A stretch of DNA of 64,000 nt from CAYXAA01 sp964462985 (lineage in GTDB: Bacteria; Pseudomonadota; Alphaproteobacteria; Rhizobiales; Stappiaceae), in contig CAYXAA010000016.1 in assembly GCA_964462985.1 (NCBI GenBank), positions 1 to 64,000 of the forward strand, written 5' to 3'. Under the pieces are notes generated by a model. The model was not told where the DNA came from, did no database searches, and saw only the letters and a list, made by a program, of their open reading frames with translations. Of this stretch, positions 35,779-44,656 are shown piece by piece. Made by a program: the position numbers and the translations under genes. Numbering within the stretch: position 1 is the stretch's first letter; the number at the start of each line of letters is the position of its first letter.

Positions 35779-37523
35779 TGAACCACATCAGATCGGCGAA
35801 TTACACGACGACCGTGGCCGAACGGACCTTCGAGCCAAGTCATGATGATGGTGATTTCGAGGCGGCGGTTGTAGCCAAATGGCGGCGGGAGGGACGGTCG
35901 ATTATTGCAACCCATTGGGCCGAGTTTCAGCGACTTCTTGAGCCCTTGGATACCCTTGTCGCGCGCCGCAGCTTCCATCGAGCCGCATTACAAGCGCAAG
36001 TCGCGGCAAACTATGCGGTCTTCTGGCACACAGGTCTCCTGTTCAGTCGGGCTCTAGAGGGGCTTATCCGTCAGCTGGGCGAGGCCGCGCTGCCTTTTGA
36101 CGAACCATTGAAACGTCCGAAGAGGCAAAGTCCGACGGGGCTCTACGTTCTGCACGTGGCGAGCAGGATCGGAAAGATTGGCGGTCACGGCCGCATGCTC
36201 CGCCGCTGGATCGCGCACGATTGTCAAAATATTCACTCTCTGGCGCTCACGCGCCAGAACATGTCCGTGCCGGAGGAACTTCAAGAAAGTGTTGGGCGAA
36301 CCGGCGGCGCGTTGCACGTACTCAACAAAAGGCCAGGCGGATTTCTGGCGTGGGCCGCGAGGCTCCAGACCCTCTACCAGCACGCGGACCTCGTGGTTCT
36401 CCACACCCACAACATGGACATAATACCGTTTCTTGCGATGGCCGGGATGCGTGATCGTCCTCCGGTCCTGCTTCTCAACCACGCTGATCACCTGTTCTGG
36501 CTGGGAGCAGGATTCGTCGACCTCGTGATTAGTACACGCCATTCAGGTCTCCGTTTGTGCGCGGACCGTCGTGGCATTCCATCCGATCGCAATGCGATCC
36601 TGCCCTTGTGCCTAGAACCTGCGAACCATGCGAGGACAAGCGCCGACGCACGACAAATTCTCGGATTGCCGCAGGATGCGGAAATTGTGCTGACCATTGC
36701 GCGAAGCCTGAAGTTCAAAACCTTCGAAGGACAGACGTTCGCAGATGCCCTCGTTCCGGTTCTGCTCCGCAATCCACGCCTCCATCTCGTTGCTGTGGGC
36801 CCGGGGAACACGGTTGACTGGTCGGCAGCCAACCGTCAGGCGCCCGGGCAGATTCACAAGTTTGCCGAGCACCCCAAGGTTTCCACCTTCTTCGAGGCCG
36901 CCGACATCTACCTGGATTCGTTCCCGTTCGTCTCGATTACCTCCATGTTCGAGGCCGGATTGCACGGACTGCCGGTCGTCAGCCGTTCCGCCTTTGGGCC
37001 CACATGCGCTGTGTTGTCCGCGGACTCTCCAGGGCTCGACGGCTGCATCATCAAAGCGCGCGGTCTTGAAGAACTCCACAATCGGCTGGAGTGTCTCGCC
37101 ACTGACGGGGCACTGCGCAGGCGCGTCGGCGCCTTGACCAGAAACCACATTCAATCCGTCAACATGGGCCCCAAGTGGCAGGCAAATCTCAACTCAATTT
37201 ACGAAAAGGCCCTCCTTCTTCCAAGGCGTCTCCTCCCCGAACCGGGGCCGGACAATGAACCTTTGATGCACGACATTGACTTGTTCTCGCCTTTCATCTT
37301 TGGCGGCAACGGTCCCGGAAAAACCGCCGATGAACGACATGCAAATGCGATCGTGGACGTTCTCCAGCCTGGCCCGGTCGGCTGGAGGATCCTGAACCTG
37401 GCACGTATGGCAGCCACGAAGTCTCTCGCGATCCAGTCCGGCTACAGGCCGTGGAAGTTGCTGCTGCCTGAATGGCTCATCAGCCACGCTCGAGCGCTTA
37501 GGTCATGGGAAGCTATGCGATGA
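35778..37523 (+). CDS. Large glycosyltransferase-like protein (GT-B C-terminal domain)
   Basis: A 581-aa protein. Residues 1-115 are a helical extension of unknown role. 'GLYVLHVASRIGKIGGHGRMLRRWI' (about 118) begins a GT-B acceptor domain, and residues 290-470 form the donor domain ('EIVLTIARSLKFKTFEGQTFADALV', 'VSTFFEAADIYLDSFPFVSITSMFEAGLHGLPVV'). A C-terminal tail of about 100 residues follows. It is longer than ordinary GT4 proteins. Overlaps on both sides (TGATG, ATGA) place it in the assembly operon. Confidence 0.78.
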   Translation: MNHIRSANYTTTVAERTFEPSHDDGDFEAAVVAKWRREGRSIIATHWAEFQRLLEPLDTLVARRSFHRAALQAQVAANYAVFWHTGLLFSRALEGLIRQLGEAALPFDEPLKRPKRQSPTGLYVLHVASRIGKIGGHGRMLRRWIAHDCQNIHSLALTRQNMSVPEELQESVGRTGGALHVLNKRPGGFLAWAARLQTLYQHADLVVLHTHNMDIIPFLAMAGMRDRPPVLLLNHADHLFWLGAGFVDLVISTRHSGLRLCADRRGIPSDRNAILPLCLEPANHARTSADARQILGLPQDAEIVLTIARSLKFKTFEGQTFADALVPVLLRNPRLHLVAVGPGNTVDWSAANRQAPGQIHKFAEHPKVSTFFEAADIYLDSFPFVSITSMFEAGLHGLPVVSRSAFGPTCAVLSADSPGLDGCIIKARGLEELHNRLECLATDGALRRRVGALTRNHIQSVNMGPKWQANLNSIYEKALLLPRRLLPEPGPDNEPLMHDIDLFSPFIFGGNGPGKTADERHANAIVDVLQPGPVGWRILNLARMAATKSLAIQSGYRPWKLLLPEWLISHARALRSWEAMR

Positions 37524-38590
37524 CTGCGTTCGCCGATCGAGTGTCCTGCAGTGGTACGCCGCATATCCTCTTTTGTGCCAGCGCAAGCCATCTCCGGCAC
37601 GTTGCTGTCGCAGCGGTTTCTCTCCTTGACCACTTGCCCGGGGAAACCGCGCATATCCATGTGATGACATGCGAGATCGATCGCGATGCCCAACTGCGGC
37701 TCCAGCGCAGCCTCAGTCGGTACCAGAACGCCAAGCTCTCCATCCAAGTCATTCCTGCGGCAGACCTATCAAGTTTGTTCGTCAGTCGCCACGTTTCGCG
37801 GGAATGTTACCTTCGAATCCTGGCGCCAACCTTCCTGCCGAAGACCATCAAACGCGTCCTTTATCTGGACTGTGACGTGGTGGTCGTCGACGACGTTGGA
37901 CCGCTTTGGTCGACTGACCTGGAAGGATGCGTGCTTGCGGCCGCCCCCGACCACCCGTGGGACCCCGACGGGCGGGAACGCGAAAGGACCTTGTTGCTTG
38001 GAGTGTCAAAGCACGCACCGTACATCAACTCCGGAGTGCTGCTGATCGATCTGGAACGGTGGCGGGCCGCACGATACACCTCGCGCTTGCTCGACTTCGC
38101 GAGGAAGGCAGGCGCGGCACTCACGTTCCATGACCAGGATGCCATCAACGTCGTCCTGGCGGACGACATCAAGCTTCTCGACAGTCGATGGAACCTCCAG
38201 GCGCGAATGTACCGTCTCCCGCGCCACGTGTTTCCGGATCAGTTCGAGGCCACACGGGACGGCCGAAGGCGGCCCGCGATTGTCCATTTCACCACGGCCG
38301 ACAAACCGTGGATTTTCGGCTCGCAGTTGCCAATGCGCCAGTACTATTACAAGTATCTTGATCGGACGGACTGGCGGCAGGTCGCATTGGAGGGATGGCC
38401 GCTGCGATGCCGTTTCCTGTATCGCTGTGACCGGCTACTGCTTGCCCTCGGCCTCGATTGGGTTCGAATCACGTGGCCGTTGCGACGGTTGGCGGCTTGG
38501 ACCTTGAATTCGCGAGCCGAGAACGTGACGGATAATGCCCGACCCATGGCCGGCGGATCGCTTACCGCCGGCGAGAGGTCGGGGCCGTGA
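37520..38590 (+). CDS. Glycosyltransferase family 8
   Basis: A 356-aa retaining GT-A enzyme (LgtC/WaaJ-like). 'VAVAAVSLLDHLPGETAHIHVM' opens the fold, 'RVLYLDCDVVVVDDVGPLW' carries the DXD motif, and 'HDQDAINVVLADDIKLLDSRWN' is the second diagnostic motif. 'IVHFTTADKPW' ends the domain. The ATG at 37520 is ATGA-coupled; the slightly earlier in-frame ATG at 37505 lies inside the previous gene. The family commonly uses UDP-glucose or UDP-galactose donors. Confidence 0.92.
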   Translation: MTAFADRVSCSGTPHILFCASASHLRHVAVAAVSLLDHLPGETAHIHVMTCEIDRDAQLRLQRSLSRYQNAKLSIQVIPAADLSSLFVSRHVSRECYLRILAPTFLPKTIKRVLYLDCDVVVVDDVGPLWSTDLEGCVLAAAPDHPWDPDGRERERTLLLGVSKHAPYINSGVLLIDLERWRAARYTSRLLDFARKAGAALTFHDQDAINVVLADDIKLLDSRWNLQARMYRLPRHVFPDQFEATRDGRRRPAIVHFTTADKPWIFGSQLPMRQYYYKYLDRTDWRQVALEGWPLRCRFLYRCDRLLLALGLDWVRITWPLRRLAAWTLNSRAENVTDNARPMAGGSLTAGERSGP

Positions 38591-40068
38591 GCGCGGTCAG
38601 GCGATCGATCGCCTACTCTGCGCTCGATAAATATGCGTCGCAGGCGCTTGCCATCCTCACGACAGCGGTGATGGCACGGCTTTTGACGCCCACAGAAACC
38701 GGTCTGTATTTGACGGCCAGCGCCGTTATCCTGCTGGCCGACAACTTCCGCACGTTCGGGGTCGGCGTCTGCATCGTCCAGGCGCGCGAGCTAAATAAGG
38801 GACTGGTGAGATCGGCCTTCACGCTAACGCTGATGCTATCGCTCAGCATCGCTTTAGCAATCCTCCTCTTCGCTCCGACATTCGCAACCTTCTATGACGC
38901 GCCGGAACTCAGAAAACTGCTCGCGCTTGCTGTCCTGGCCTTTGTCGCGATGCCCTTCGGCAACGTTGTTCTTGCGCTGCTGCAGCGCGAGATGATGTTT
39001 CACGTCATCGCCGGCATTAACATCGCGGCTGCTCTCGCGAATGCTGTTGTCACGATCACACTCGGGTTCATGGGGATGGGCCCGATCAGCTACATCTGGG
39101 GCTTTATCGTCGCCTCCATGGTCATCGCGGTGCTGGCATTTGTCGCGCGTCCCGACGTGTCACTGTTTCGCCCGTCGTTCACCTCCCTCCGAATGTTCCT
39201 GTCCTTCGGTGCGGTTTCCTCGGGCATCACGGTCTTGAACATGGGCTACGAGATGCTTCCGCGACTGGCGCTCGGTAAGCTTCTCGGGTTTGATGCCGTA
39301 GGTCTGTTTTCAAGAGCCATCACGATATGTCAGCTTCCCGAGCGCGCAATCGCCTCCGCCGTGCATCCCGTCGTTCTGCCGGCGATGTCAACTCGAGCGC
39401 GGGAAGGCGGCGATCTCAGACAGGCCTTTCTCCACGGTCTCACGCTAATGTCGGGGATCCAGTGGCCCGCCCTGATCATGCTGAGCTTGCTGGCCGACCC
39501 GCTGGTGTACGTCTTGCTCGGCCCGCAATGGGAGAACGTTCCGCCACTTGCACGAATTATGGCGATCGCAATGATGGCCCTGGTGCCATCATTTATGACA
39601 TTCCCCCTGCTCGTTGCCTCCGGACGCATCCGCGATGCACTTATCGCATCGCTTATCAGTTTGCCCGTCTCCGTCGCGGTCATAGTGGCCGCAGCTCGGT
39701 TCGACCTGACGACAGTCGCGGCCAGCTTGCTGCTGATCGCACCGTTGCAAATGGCAGTGGCCCTCTTCTTCGTTCGCCGGGCGATTGACCTGCACTGGAG
39801 CGACCTCTGTCGAGCATCTTCTGCCAGCGCCGCAATCGCGCTGGCGACCGCCTTGATTCCGGGAGTGGTTGTACTGACTTCACCGACCGGATTCGACCTT
39901 GGCTGGTTTCCAACCGTCATCGCCATTCTCGGCGGCTCGACCGGCTGGCTGGTCTGCGTTCACCTGACCCGACATCCATTGAACCGGGAAATCTCAGGAA
40001 TTCTGTCACATGTTGTGCTGCATCCGCGCAGATTGGCCACTCTTTCGGCAAGGCGGACGGTTCGATAG
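38587..40068 (+). CDS. Wzx/ExoT-like polysaccharide flippase
   Basis: A 493-aa integral membrane protein of the MOP superfamily with about 12-14 hydrophobic segments. The N-terminus 'IAYSALDKYASQALAILTTAVMARLLTPTETGLYLTA' is typical of lipopolysaccharide/exopolysaccharide flippases (Polysacc_synt_3). It moves undecaprenyl-linked repeat units to the periplasm for Wzy. The GTG start at 38587 is GTGA-coupled to the GT8 gene. Confidence 0.93.
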   Translation: MSAVRRSIAYSALDKYASQALAILTTAVMARLLTPTETGLYLTASAVILLADNFRTFGVGVCIVQARELNKGLVRSAFTLTLMLSLSIALAILLFAPTFATFYDAPELRKLLALAVLAFVAMPFGNVVLALLQREMMFHVIAGINIAAALANAVVTITLGFMGMGPISYIWGFIVASMVIAVLAFVARPDVSLFRPSFTSLRMFLSFGAVSSGITVLNMGYEMLPRLALGKLLGFDAVGLFSRAITICQLPERAIASAVHPVVLPAMSTRAREGGDLRQAFLHGLTLMSGIQWPALIMLSLLADPLVYVLLGPQWENVPPLARIMAIAMMALVPSFMTFPLLVASGRIRDALIASLISLPVSVAVIVAAARFDLTTVAASLLLIAPLQMAVALFFVRRAIDLHWSDLCRASSASAAIALATALIPGVVVLTSPTGFDLGWFPTVIAILGGSTGWLVCVHLTRHPLNREISGILSHVVLHPRRLATLSARRTVR

Positions 40069-40240
40069 GGCCCACAGCAACCTCGCCAATGGTGGAGAGT
40101 CACCGGCCATACACGGAGGAACGCCGCTGGCGACGCGGATCCGCTGATTTACGCGAGAGGGAAATCCAAGGACCGGATATTGCCCTCGGATGTTTGGTTC
40201 ACCAGGCGCCGGTGGCGATCCAAATGGACGGAGCTTTACG

Positions 40241-41221
40241 ATGACTGATACACGTCTCTGGGGCAAGAAGGTCTGGGTGGCGGGGCATCGTGGCCTGGTC
40301 GGCTCGGCGCTGCTGCGCCGTCTGCAACGAGAAAGTTGTCAGGTTCTGACTGTGACCAGCGAGAATGTCGACCTGCGCCGCCAACACCCGACCGAAGACT
40401 GGATGGCGCGGGAGAAGCCTGACATCGTCTTCGTCGCGGCCGCCCGGGTCGGCGGGATTGGCGCCAACAGCGCTTACCCGGCCAGGTTTCTCTACGACAA
40501 TCTCATGATAGCCGCCAACATTATGCACGCCTCGTACCTGTCCGGTGTGGAGAAGCTCATCTTCCTGGGATCAACCTGCATCTACCCAAGAGATGCGGCG
40601 CAACCAATCAAGGAGTCGGCGCTGCTTTGCGGCCCACTCGAGGTCACGAATGAACCTTATGCCCTTGCCAAGATCGCCGGGATCAAGCTTGCACAAGCGT
40701 ACCGGCGTGAATATGGCTGCAATTTCATTTCGGTGCAGCCGACGAACCTTTTCGGACCGGGCGACAATTTCAACCTCGAGAACAGTCATGTCCTGCCGGC
40801 ACTGATCAGAAAGGCCCACGACGCAAAGCTGGCGGGTGCCCCGATCATGACGGTCTGGGGGACCGGCCGACCCCTGCGGGAGTTTCTTCACGTCGACGAT
40901 CTGGCTGACGCTCTCGTGTTCCTGGCAAAGAACTACGATGAGGGCGATCCGATCAACGTGGGCTCGGGTGAAGAGTTGTCGATTGCCGCCCTGGCCGAAC
41001 TCGTGTGTTCGGTCGTCGGCTTCACTGGTCGGCTCGAGTTCGACCCATCCAGGCCGGATGGCACCCCTCGGAAGCTGGCCGATATTTCCAGGCTCAGATC
41101 GCAAGGCTGGCGGAGCCGCATTTCTTTGCGCGCGGGGATCGAGTCGACCTACCGATGGTACCTCGACCACGGTTTCTCGGGCGAATTCGCCAATTCCAGC
41201 CAGGATGTCCTGGCTGGTTAG
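40241..41221 (+). CDS. fcl: GDP-L-fucose synthase
   Basis: A 326-aa epimerase/reductase that completes GDP-L-fucose from the Gmd product. Diagnostic motifs are 'VWVAGHRGLVGSALLRRL', 'FLGSTCIYPRDAAQPIKESALL', 'EPYALAKIAGIKL' (YxxxK) and 'QPTNLFGPGDNFN'. The ATG at 40241 follows ACGGAG. It lies 172 nt after the flippase and ends the polysaccharide cluster on this side. Its presence identifies fucose as a likely component of the polymer. Confidence 0.95.
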   Translation: MTDTRLWGKKVWVAGHRGLVGSALLRRLQRESCQVLTVTSENVDLRRQHPTEDWMAREKPDIVFVAAARVGGIGANSAYPARFLYDNLMIAANIMHASYLSGVEKLIFLGSTCIYPRDAAQPIKESALLCGPLEVTNEPYALAKIAGIKLAQAYRREYGCNFISVQPTNLFGPGDNFNLENSHVLPALIRKAHDAKLAGAPIMTVWGTGRPLREFLHVDDLADALVFLAKNYDEGDPINVGSGEELSIAALAELVCSVVGFTGRLEFDPSRPDGTPRKLADISRLRSQGWRSRISLRAGIESTYRWYLDHGFSGEFANSSQDVLAG

Positions 41222-41466
41222 TTACATAGGCGGCTTGGCACCAAGCGGTGGAGAACTGATCCGATGCATTCGTGCTTCCGCACCTCCAACGTCGGTCGGC
41301 AAATGGGCAAGATCGATAGGTTAAAGAGACTGTTGGCCGTTGCGCGTTGAGGGCGATCGCAACTCTTTCGGCGCAACGGCGAATCACGATGTGGACCTCT
41401 CCACATCGCGGGACATCGCCCGCCCCTCCCCGCGGCAGCCGATCTCCCGCAGCTTCAGCCAAACCC

Positions 41467-43005
41467 TCATTCCGAGATGGGCTGCGAACCTCGCGCGCTT
41501 TCATTCTTCGACACCCGCATCAACGCAATCAGTGGCAGCATCAGCAAGCTGACCACGAAGAGCAGCATAAAATCGTCGCCATAGGCGATGATAGCGGCTT
41601 GGCGCGTCACCTCCTCGTTCAGCGCGGCAAGTCCGGGAGCTGTGGTTGAGTTCCAGAAGAGGTAGGCGCCACCTTGCTGCAGATTTCGGTTGAAAGCTGT
41701 TGCATTCGCGCCGATCTGCTGGTGCAGGATCTGCGTCTCCTGCGTCAGTACGACAGATGTGATCGAGACGCCGATCGCAAGGCCGATGTTGCGCAAGAGG
41801 CTGAACAGTGCGGTGCCATCGGTCCTGAGTTCCGCCGGGAGCGTCGCGAACGCGATGACCTGCAGGGGCGTGAAGACAATGCCGAGGCCAAACCCCTGAA
41901 TGATCGAGTTCACCGAGAACGTCCAAGCGTCGATGTCCGGAGTCCACCCTGTCATTTCGTAAAGCGTCCCTGCAATCAGCAAGATCCCGAAGAACATCAT
42001 CAAGCGCGGGTCGACCCTGTTTGAAAGCCGACCGGCCAGCACGACGCTGGCCATCGTCCCCGCGCCGCGAGGAGCGAGTAGCAAGCCCGTGTCGATGACC
42101 GAGCGGCCGGCGAGTACCTGCAGGTAGGGTGCCAGCAGGGCGGCGGTCGCAAGAATCAGCATACCAACGGCGAAGATCATCACGAGGCCGGTTGAGAAAT
42201 TCATGTCTCGGAAGATGCGTGGCGGTATGAGCGAATCTTTCGCAAGAAACGTGTGGACCACAAACAGATAGAACCCGAGACCGCACAGCACCGCGTAGAC
42301 CATGATTTCGGTCGAACCGAACCAGTCCTTGATCTGACCGCGGTCAAGGAGGAGCTGAAGCGTTGCCAGCGCGACCCCAAGCGCAGCAAATCCGGTCCAG
42401 TCAAATCGACGCGAGCTGTCGTGTTTGTTGTCCTCCAGGAATAACCACAGTCCAACAACCGACAGCAGGCCGAACGGCAAGTTGATGTAGAAGATCCAGC
42501 GCCAGTTGTAGAGGTCCGTGAGATATCCGCCGAGCGTAGGACCGAGGATCGGGCCGACGATCACGCCCATTACCCAGATAGATATCGCTTCACCGCGCTG
42601 CTCAGGGGGGAAAATGTCGAGAACGGTGGTTTGCGACAGCGGGACGAGAGATGCGCCAAAGATGCCCTGCAATGCACGAAAAACAACAAGCTCGGTGAGC
42701 GACGTCGATGCCCCGCATGCCATGGAGGACAGCGTGAAGCCGACGATAGAGGCAAGGAACACGGGCTTTCGGCCAAATCGTGCGGAGATCCAAGCGATCG
42801 GTGGCGTCATGATCGCTGCAGCGACAATATAGGCCGTGAGCGTCCAGGTGATCTGGTCCGGGGATGCAGCGACGGCTCCCTGGATGTAAGGCAGTGCCAC
42901 GTTGACGATCGTGGTATCAAGCGTTTGCATCAGCGTGGCCATCATGACACAAGCCATGATGATGGCGCGGCCGATGCCCGCCGGTTGCTCCTCAATTGTA
43001 GCCAT
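41467..43005 (-). CDS. EmrB/QacA-type (DHA2) MFS multidrug efflux transporter
   Basis: A 512-aa inner-membrane drug:proton antiporter with 14 expected helices. 'MQTLDTTIVNVALPYIQGAV' in helix 1 is motif D of DHA2 exporters; 'LGPTLGGYLTDLYNWRWIFYINLPFG' is motif C with the following loop. It lies 19 nt downstream of the EmrA-like gene, and together they form a tripartite pump needing an outer-membrane channel not present here. Substrates unknown. Confidence 0.93.
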   Translation of the reverse strand: MATIEEQPAGIGRAIIMACVMMATLMQTLDTTIVNVALPYIQGAVAASPDQITWTLTAYIVAAAIMTPPIAWISARFGRKPVFLASIVGFTLSSMACGASTSLTELVVFRALQGIFGASLVPLSQTTVLDIFPPEQRGEAISIWVMGVIVGPILGPTLGGYLTDLYNWRWIFYINLPFGLLSVVGLWLFLEDNKHDSSRRFDWTGFAALGVALATLQLLLDRGQIKDWFGSTEIMVYAVLCGLGFYLFVVHTFLAKDSLIPPRIFRDMNFSTGLVMIFAVGMLILATAALLAPYLQVLAGRSVIDTGLLLAPRGAGTMASVVLAGRLSNRVDPRLMMFFGILLIAGTLYEMTGWTPDIDAWTFSVNSIIQGFGLGIVFTPLQVIAFATLPAELRTDGTALFSLLRNIGLAIGVSITSVVLTQETQILHQQIGANATAFNRNLQQGGAYLFWNSTTAPGLAALNEEVTRQAAIIAYGDDFMLLFVVSLLMLPLIALMRVSKNESARGSQPISE

Positions 43006-43024
43006 GCTTCAGATTCCCGTGAGG

Positions 43025-44257
43025 TCAGAAGAGATCGCGCAGGGAGCGCGTGTGGCCCGTGTCGATCGACACCTCCGCGCTCATCCCCGCGCGCAGGACC
43101 GGCGTCCCGGGAGGGGTCGCGATCGAGATCCGCACCGGGATGCGCTGGACGACCTTGACGAAGTTGCCGCTCGAATTCTCGGCCGGTAGAACGGAGAACT
43201 CCGACCCGCTCGCCGGACTGATCGCGTCGACCTTTCCGGTCCACACCTGCCCCGGATAGGTATCGACCGTGACGGTTACCGGATTGCCGGGCTGCACATA
43301 GGTAAGGTCTGTCTCCTTCATCTCGGCATCGACCCACAAGTGATCGGTTGCGACCAGCGCCATCGCACCTGCGCCGGTAAGCGCGGCTGTCTGGGCGACG
43401 AGGTAGTCGCCGGGTTGCAGTGAGTCGACTTGGGTGACGATGCCGTCGAAAGGTGCCCGCACCGAGGTGTGATCGAGCTCGCGTTGAGCCTCGTCGACTT
43501 TGGCCTGAGCTTGGCGAGAGAGCGAATGATTGCTGACCGCGATGTCGGGATCTCCGCCGAGCTTGGCAAGCTGCGACCGGGCCTGCTTCTTCAGGGACTC
43601 CAGCTTCTGCCTGTCGAGCTCGAGCGTATAGCGAGCCTGGTCGTAAGTAGCGCGGGAAGCGAAATCGTCTTTTACCAACGCAGCCTGACGGTCGAATATA
43701 ACCTGATCGAGGGCGACCTGCGCCTCCTGGGCGGAGACGTTGTTCATGAGGACCTGGTAATCCTCCTTCATCGACTGCACATTTTGGACGGTTTCCTCCA
43801 GATGGCCCCTGGCGTTGTCGAGTGCGATCTGGAACGGCTTGAGTTCGAGCTGGAACAGAAGATCTCCAAGCTTGACCAATTGGCCTTCGTGGACATTGAC
43901 GCTCGCGACAAGACCGGAGACATCCGTCGTCACCACGATCTTGGCTGACTGCACATAGGCATCGTCGGTATAGGCATAGCGCCCGCCGCGCAGCCAGAAC
44001 GCGCCTGCTCCAATGGCCACCGTCGCGATGCCAACGACCATCAGGATGATGTGCAGTCGGTGTCGACGACTTGCATTTCCGGATGCACCCGGATCTCTTG
44101 GAGGCTCGGAGGATTCCGCGGGCGACTGGGCCGGCCGCTTCGGATCGAATAGCGCTACCGACTGACTGGATTCAAGCAAGCTTCTGTCCACGTCAACGCC
44201 GTTTGCGCGGGCGCTTGGATCACGGATGGAAAACTCTCCTATATGGGATTCCGGCAT
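43025..44257 (-). CDS. EmrA/HlyD-family membrane fusion protein
   Basis: A 410-aa periplasmic adaptor. It has a cytoplasmic N-terminus, one membrane anchor near residues 70-90 ('LHIILMVVGIATVAIGAGAFWL'), a lipoyl-like half-motif 'VVTTDVSGLVASVNVHEGQLVKLGDLLFQL', a coiled-coil hairpin (about 140-230) and the second half-motif with 'DHTSVRAPFDGIVTQVDSLQPGDYL'. The ATG at 44257 is preferred over a GTG at 44275. A degenerate copy of this 5' region at 57715-57945 keeps GGGG-rich spacing to the homologous ATG but not the GTG frame. It works with EmrB. Confidence 0.93.
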   Translation of the reverse strand: MPESHIGEFSIRDPSARANGVDVDRSLLESSQSVALFDPKRPAQSPAESSEPPRDPGASGNASRRHRLHIILMVVGIATVAIGAGAFWLRGGRYAYTDDAYVQSAKIVVTTDVSGLVASVNVHEGQLVKLGDLLFQLELKPFQIALDNARGHLEETVQNVQSMKEDYQVLMNNVSAQEAQVALDQVIFDRQAALVKDDFASRATYDQARYTLELDRQKLESLKKQARSQLAKLGGDPDIAVSNHSLSRQAQAKVDEAQRELDHTSVRAPFDGIVTQVDSLQPGDYLVAQTAALTGAGAMALVATDHLWVDAEMKETDLTYVQPGNPVTVTVDTYPGQVWTGKVDAISPASGSEFSVLPAENSSGNFVKVVQRIPVRISIATPPGTPVLRAGMSAEVSIDTGHTRSLRDLF

Positions 44258-44310
44258 CGGACCGCTCCCCGGCACAGACCGGCCGTCAATGCAACGACCT
44301 TGCCGGATAG

Positions 44311-44382
44311 CTACTTCCCCGAAGCATATCCTTCCATTGTACGGTTGGCGTAGTTGCGCATGGCTTCGTATGCGCCGCTCAT
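44311..44382 (-). CDS. Putative 23-aa leader peptide ahead of the EmrAB operon
   Basis: A complete ATG-to-TAG ORF of 23 codons ending 53 nt upstream of the emrA ATG. It is listed because a second, gap-free homologue of 23 codons (ATG to TAA) occurs at 57853-57924, again upstream of an emrA-like 5' end. Conserved pieces are GAY (residues 3-5), Arg9, Ala12, RTME (14-17) and Lys23; 11 of 23 residues match. The ribosome site is weak. Most differences change the amino acid, so conserved RNA or DNA rather than peptide remains possible. Confidence 0.4.
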   Translation of the reverse strand: MSGAYEAMRNYANRTMEGYASGK

Positions 44383-44528
44383 ACTTAGGCTTTAGTTTGA
44401 AACTGTTGAAATTGCAGGATCAGATCCGGTCCGCAGAGGAGGAGCAGCACTGCATCGTTCTTGATTAACAGAACAAAAGCCATCCTTCTTGCAAGAAATT
44501 TCACTTCTAGATTTTTCATGCAAAGGAG

Positions 44529-44557
44529 TTGACAGCTGCGGACTTCATTGGTTCCAT
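44529..44557 (+). promoter_or_regulatory. Candidate promoter of the polyol ABC operon
   Basis: A perfect TTGACA (44529-44534), a 17-nt spacer and a weak -10 TTCCAT (44552-44557), about 100 nt before the binding-protein ATG. The weak -10 fits an activator- or repressor-controlled promoter. The SorC regulator of the operon is the natural candidate. Confidence 0.35.
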
Positions 44558-44656
44558 TGGCGGCGCTGATAGCAAATTCGATCAGTGAAATTTATTGCAG
44601 ACCTTCGACGTGCTGAACGCACCGACACGAGGGCGGGACATCAAGCGGAGGAGACG

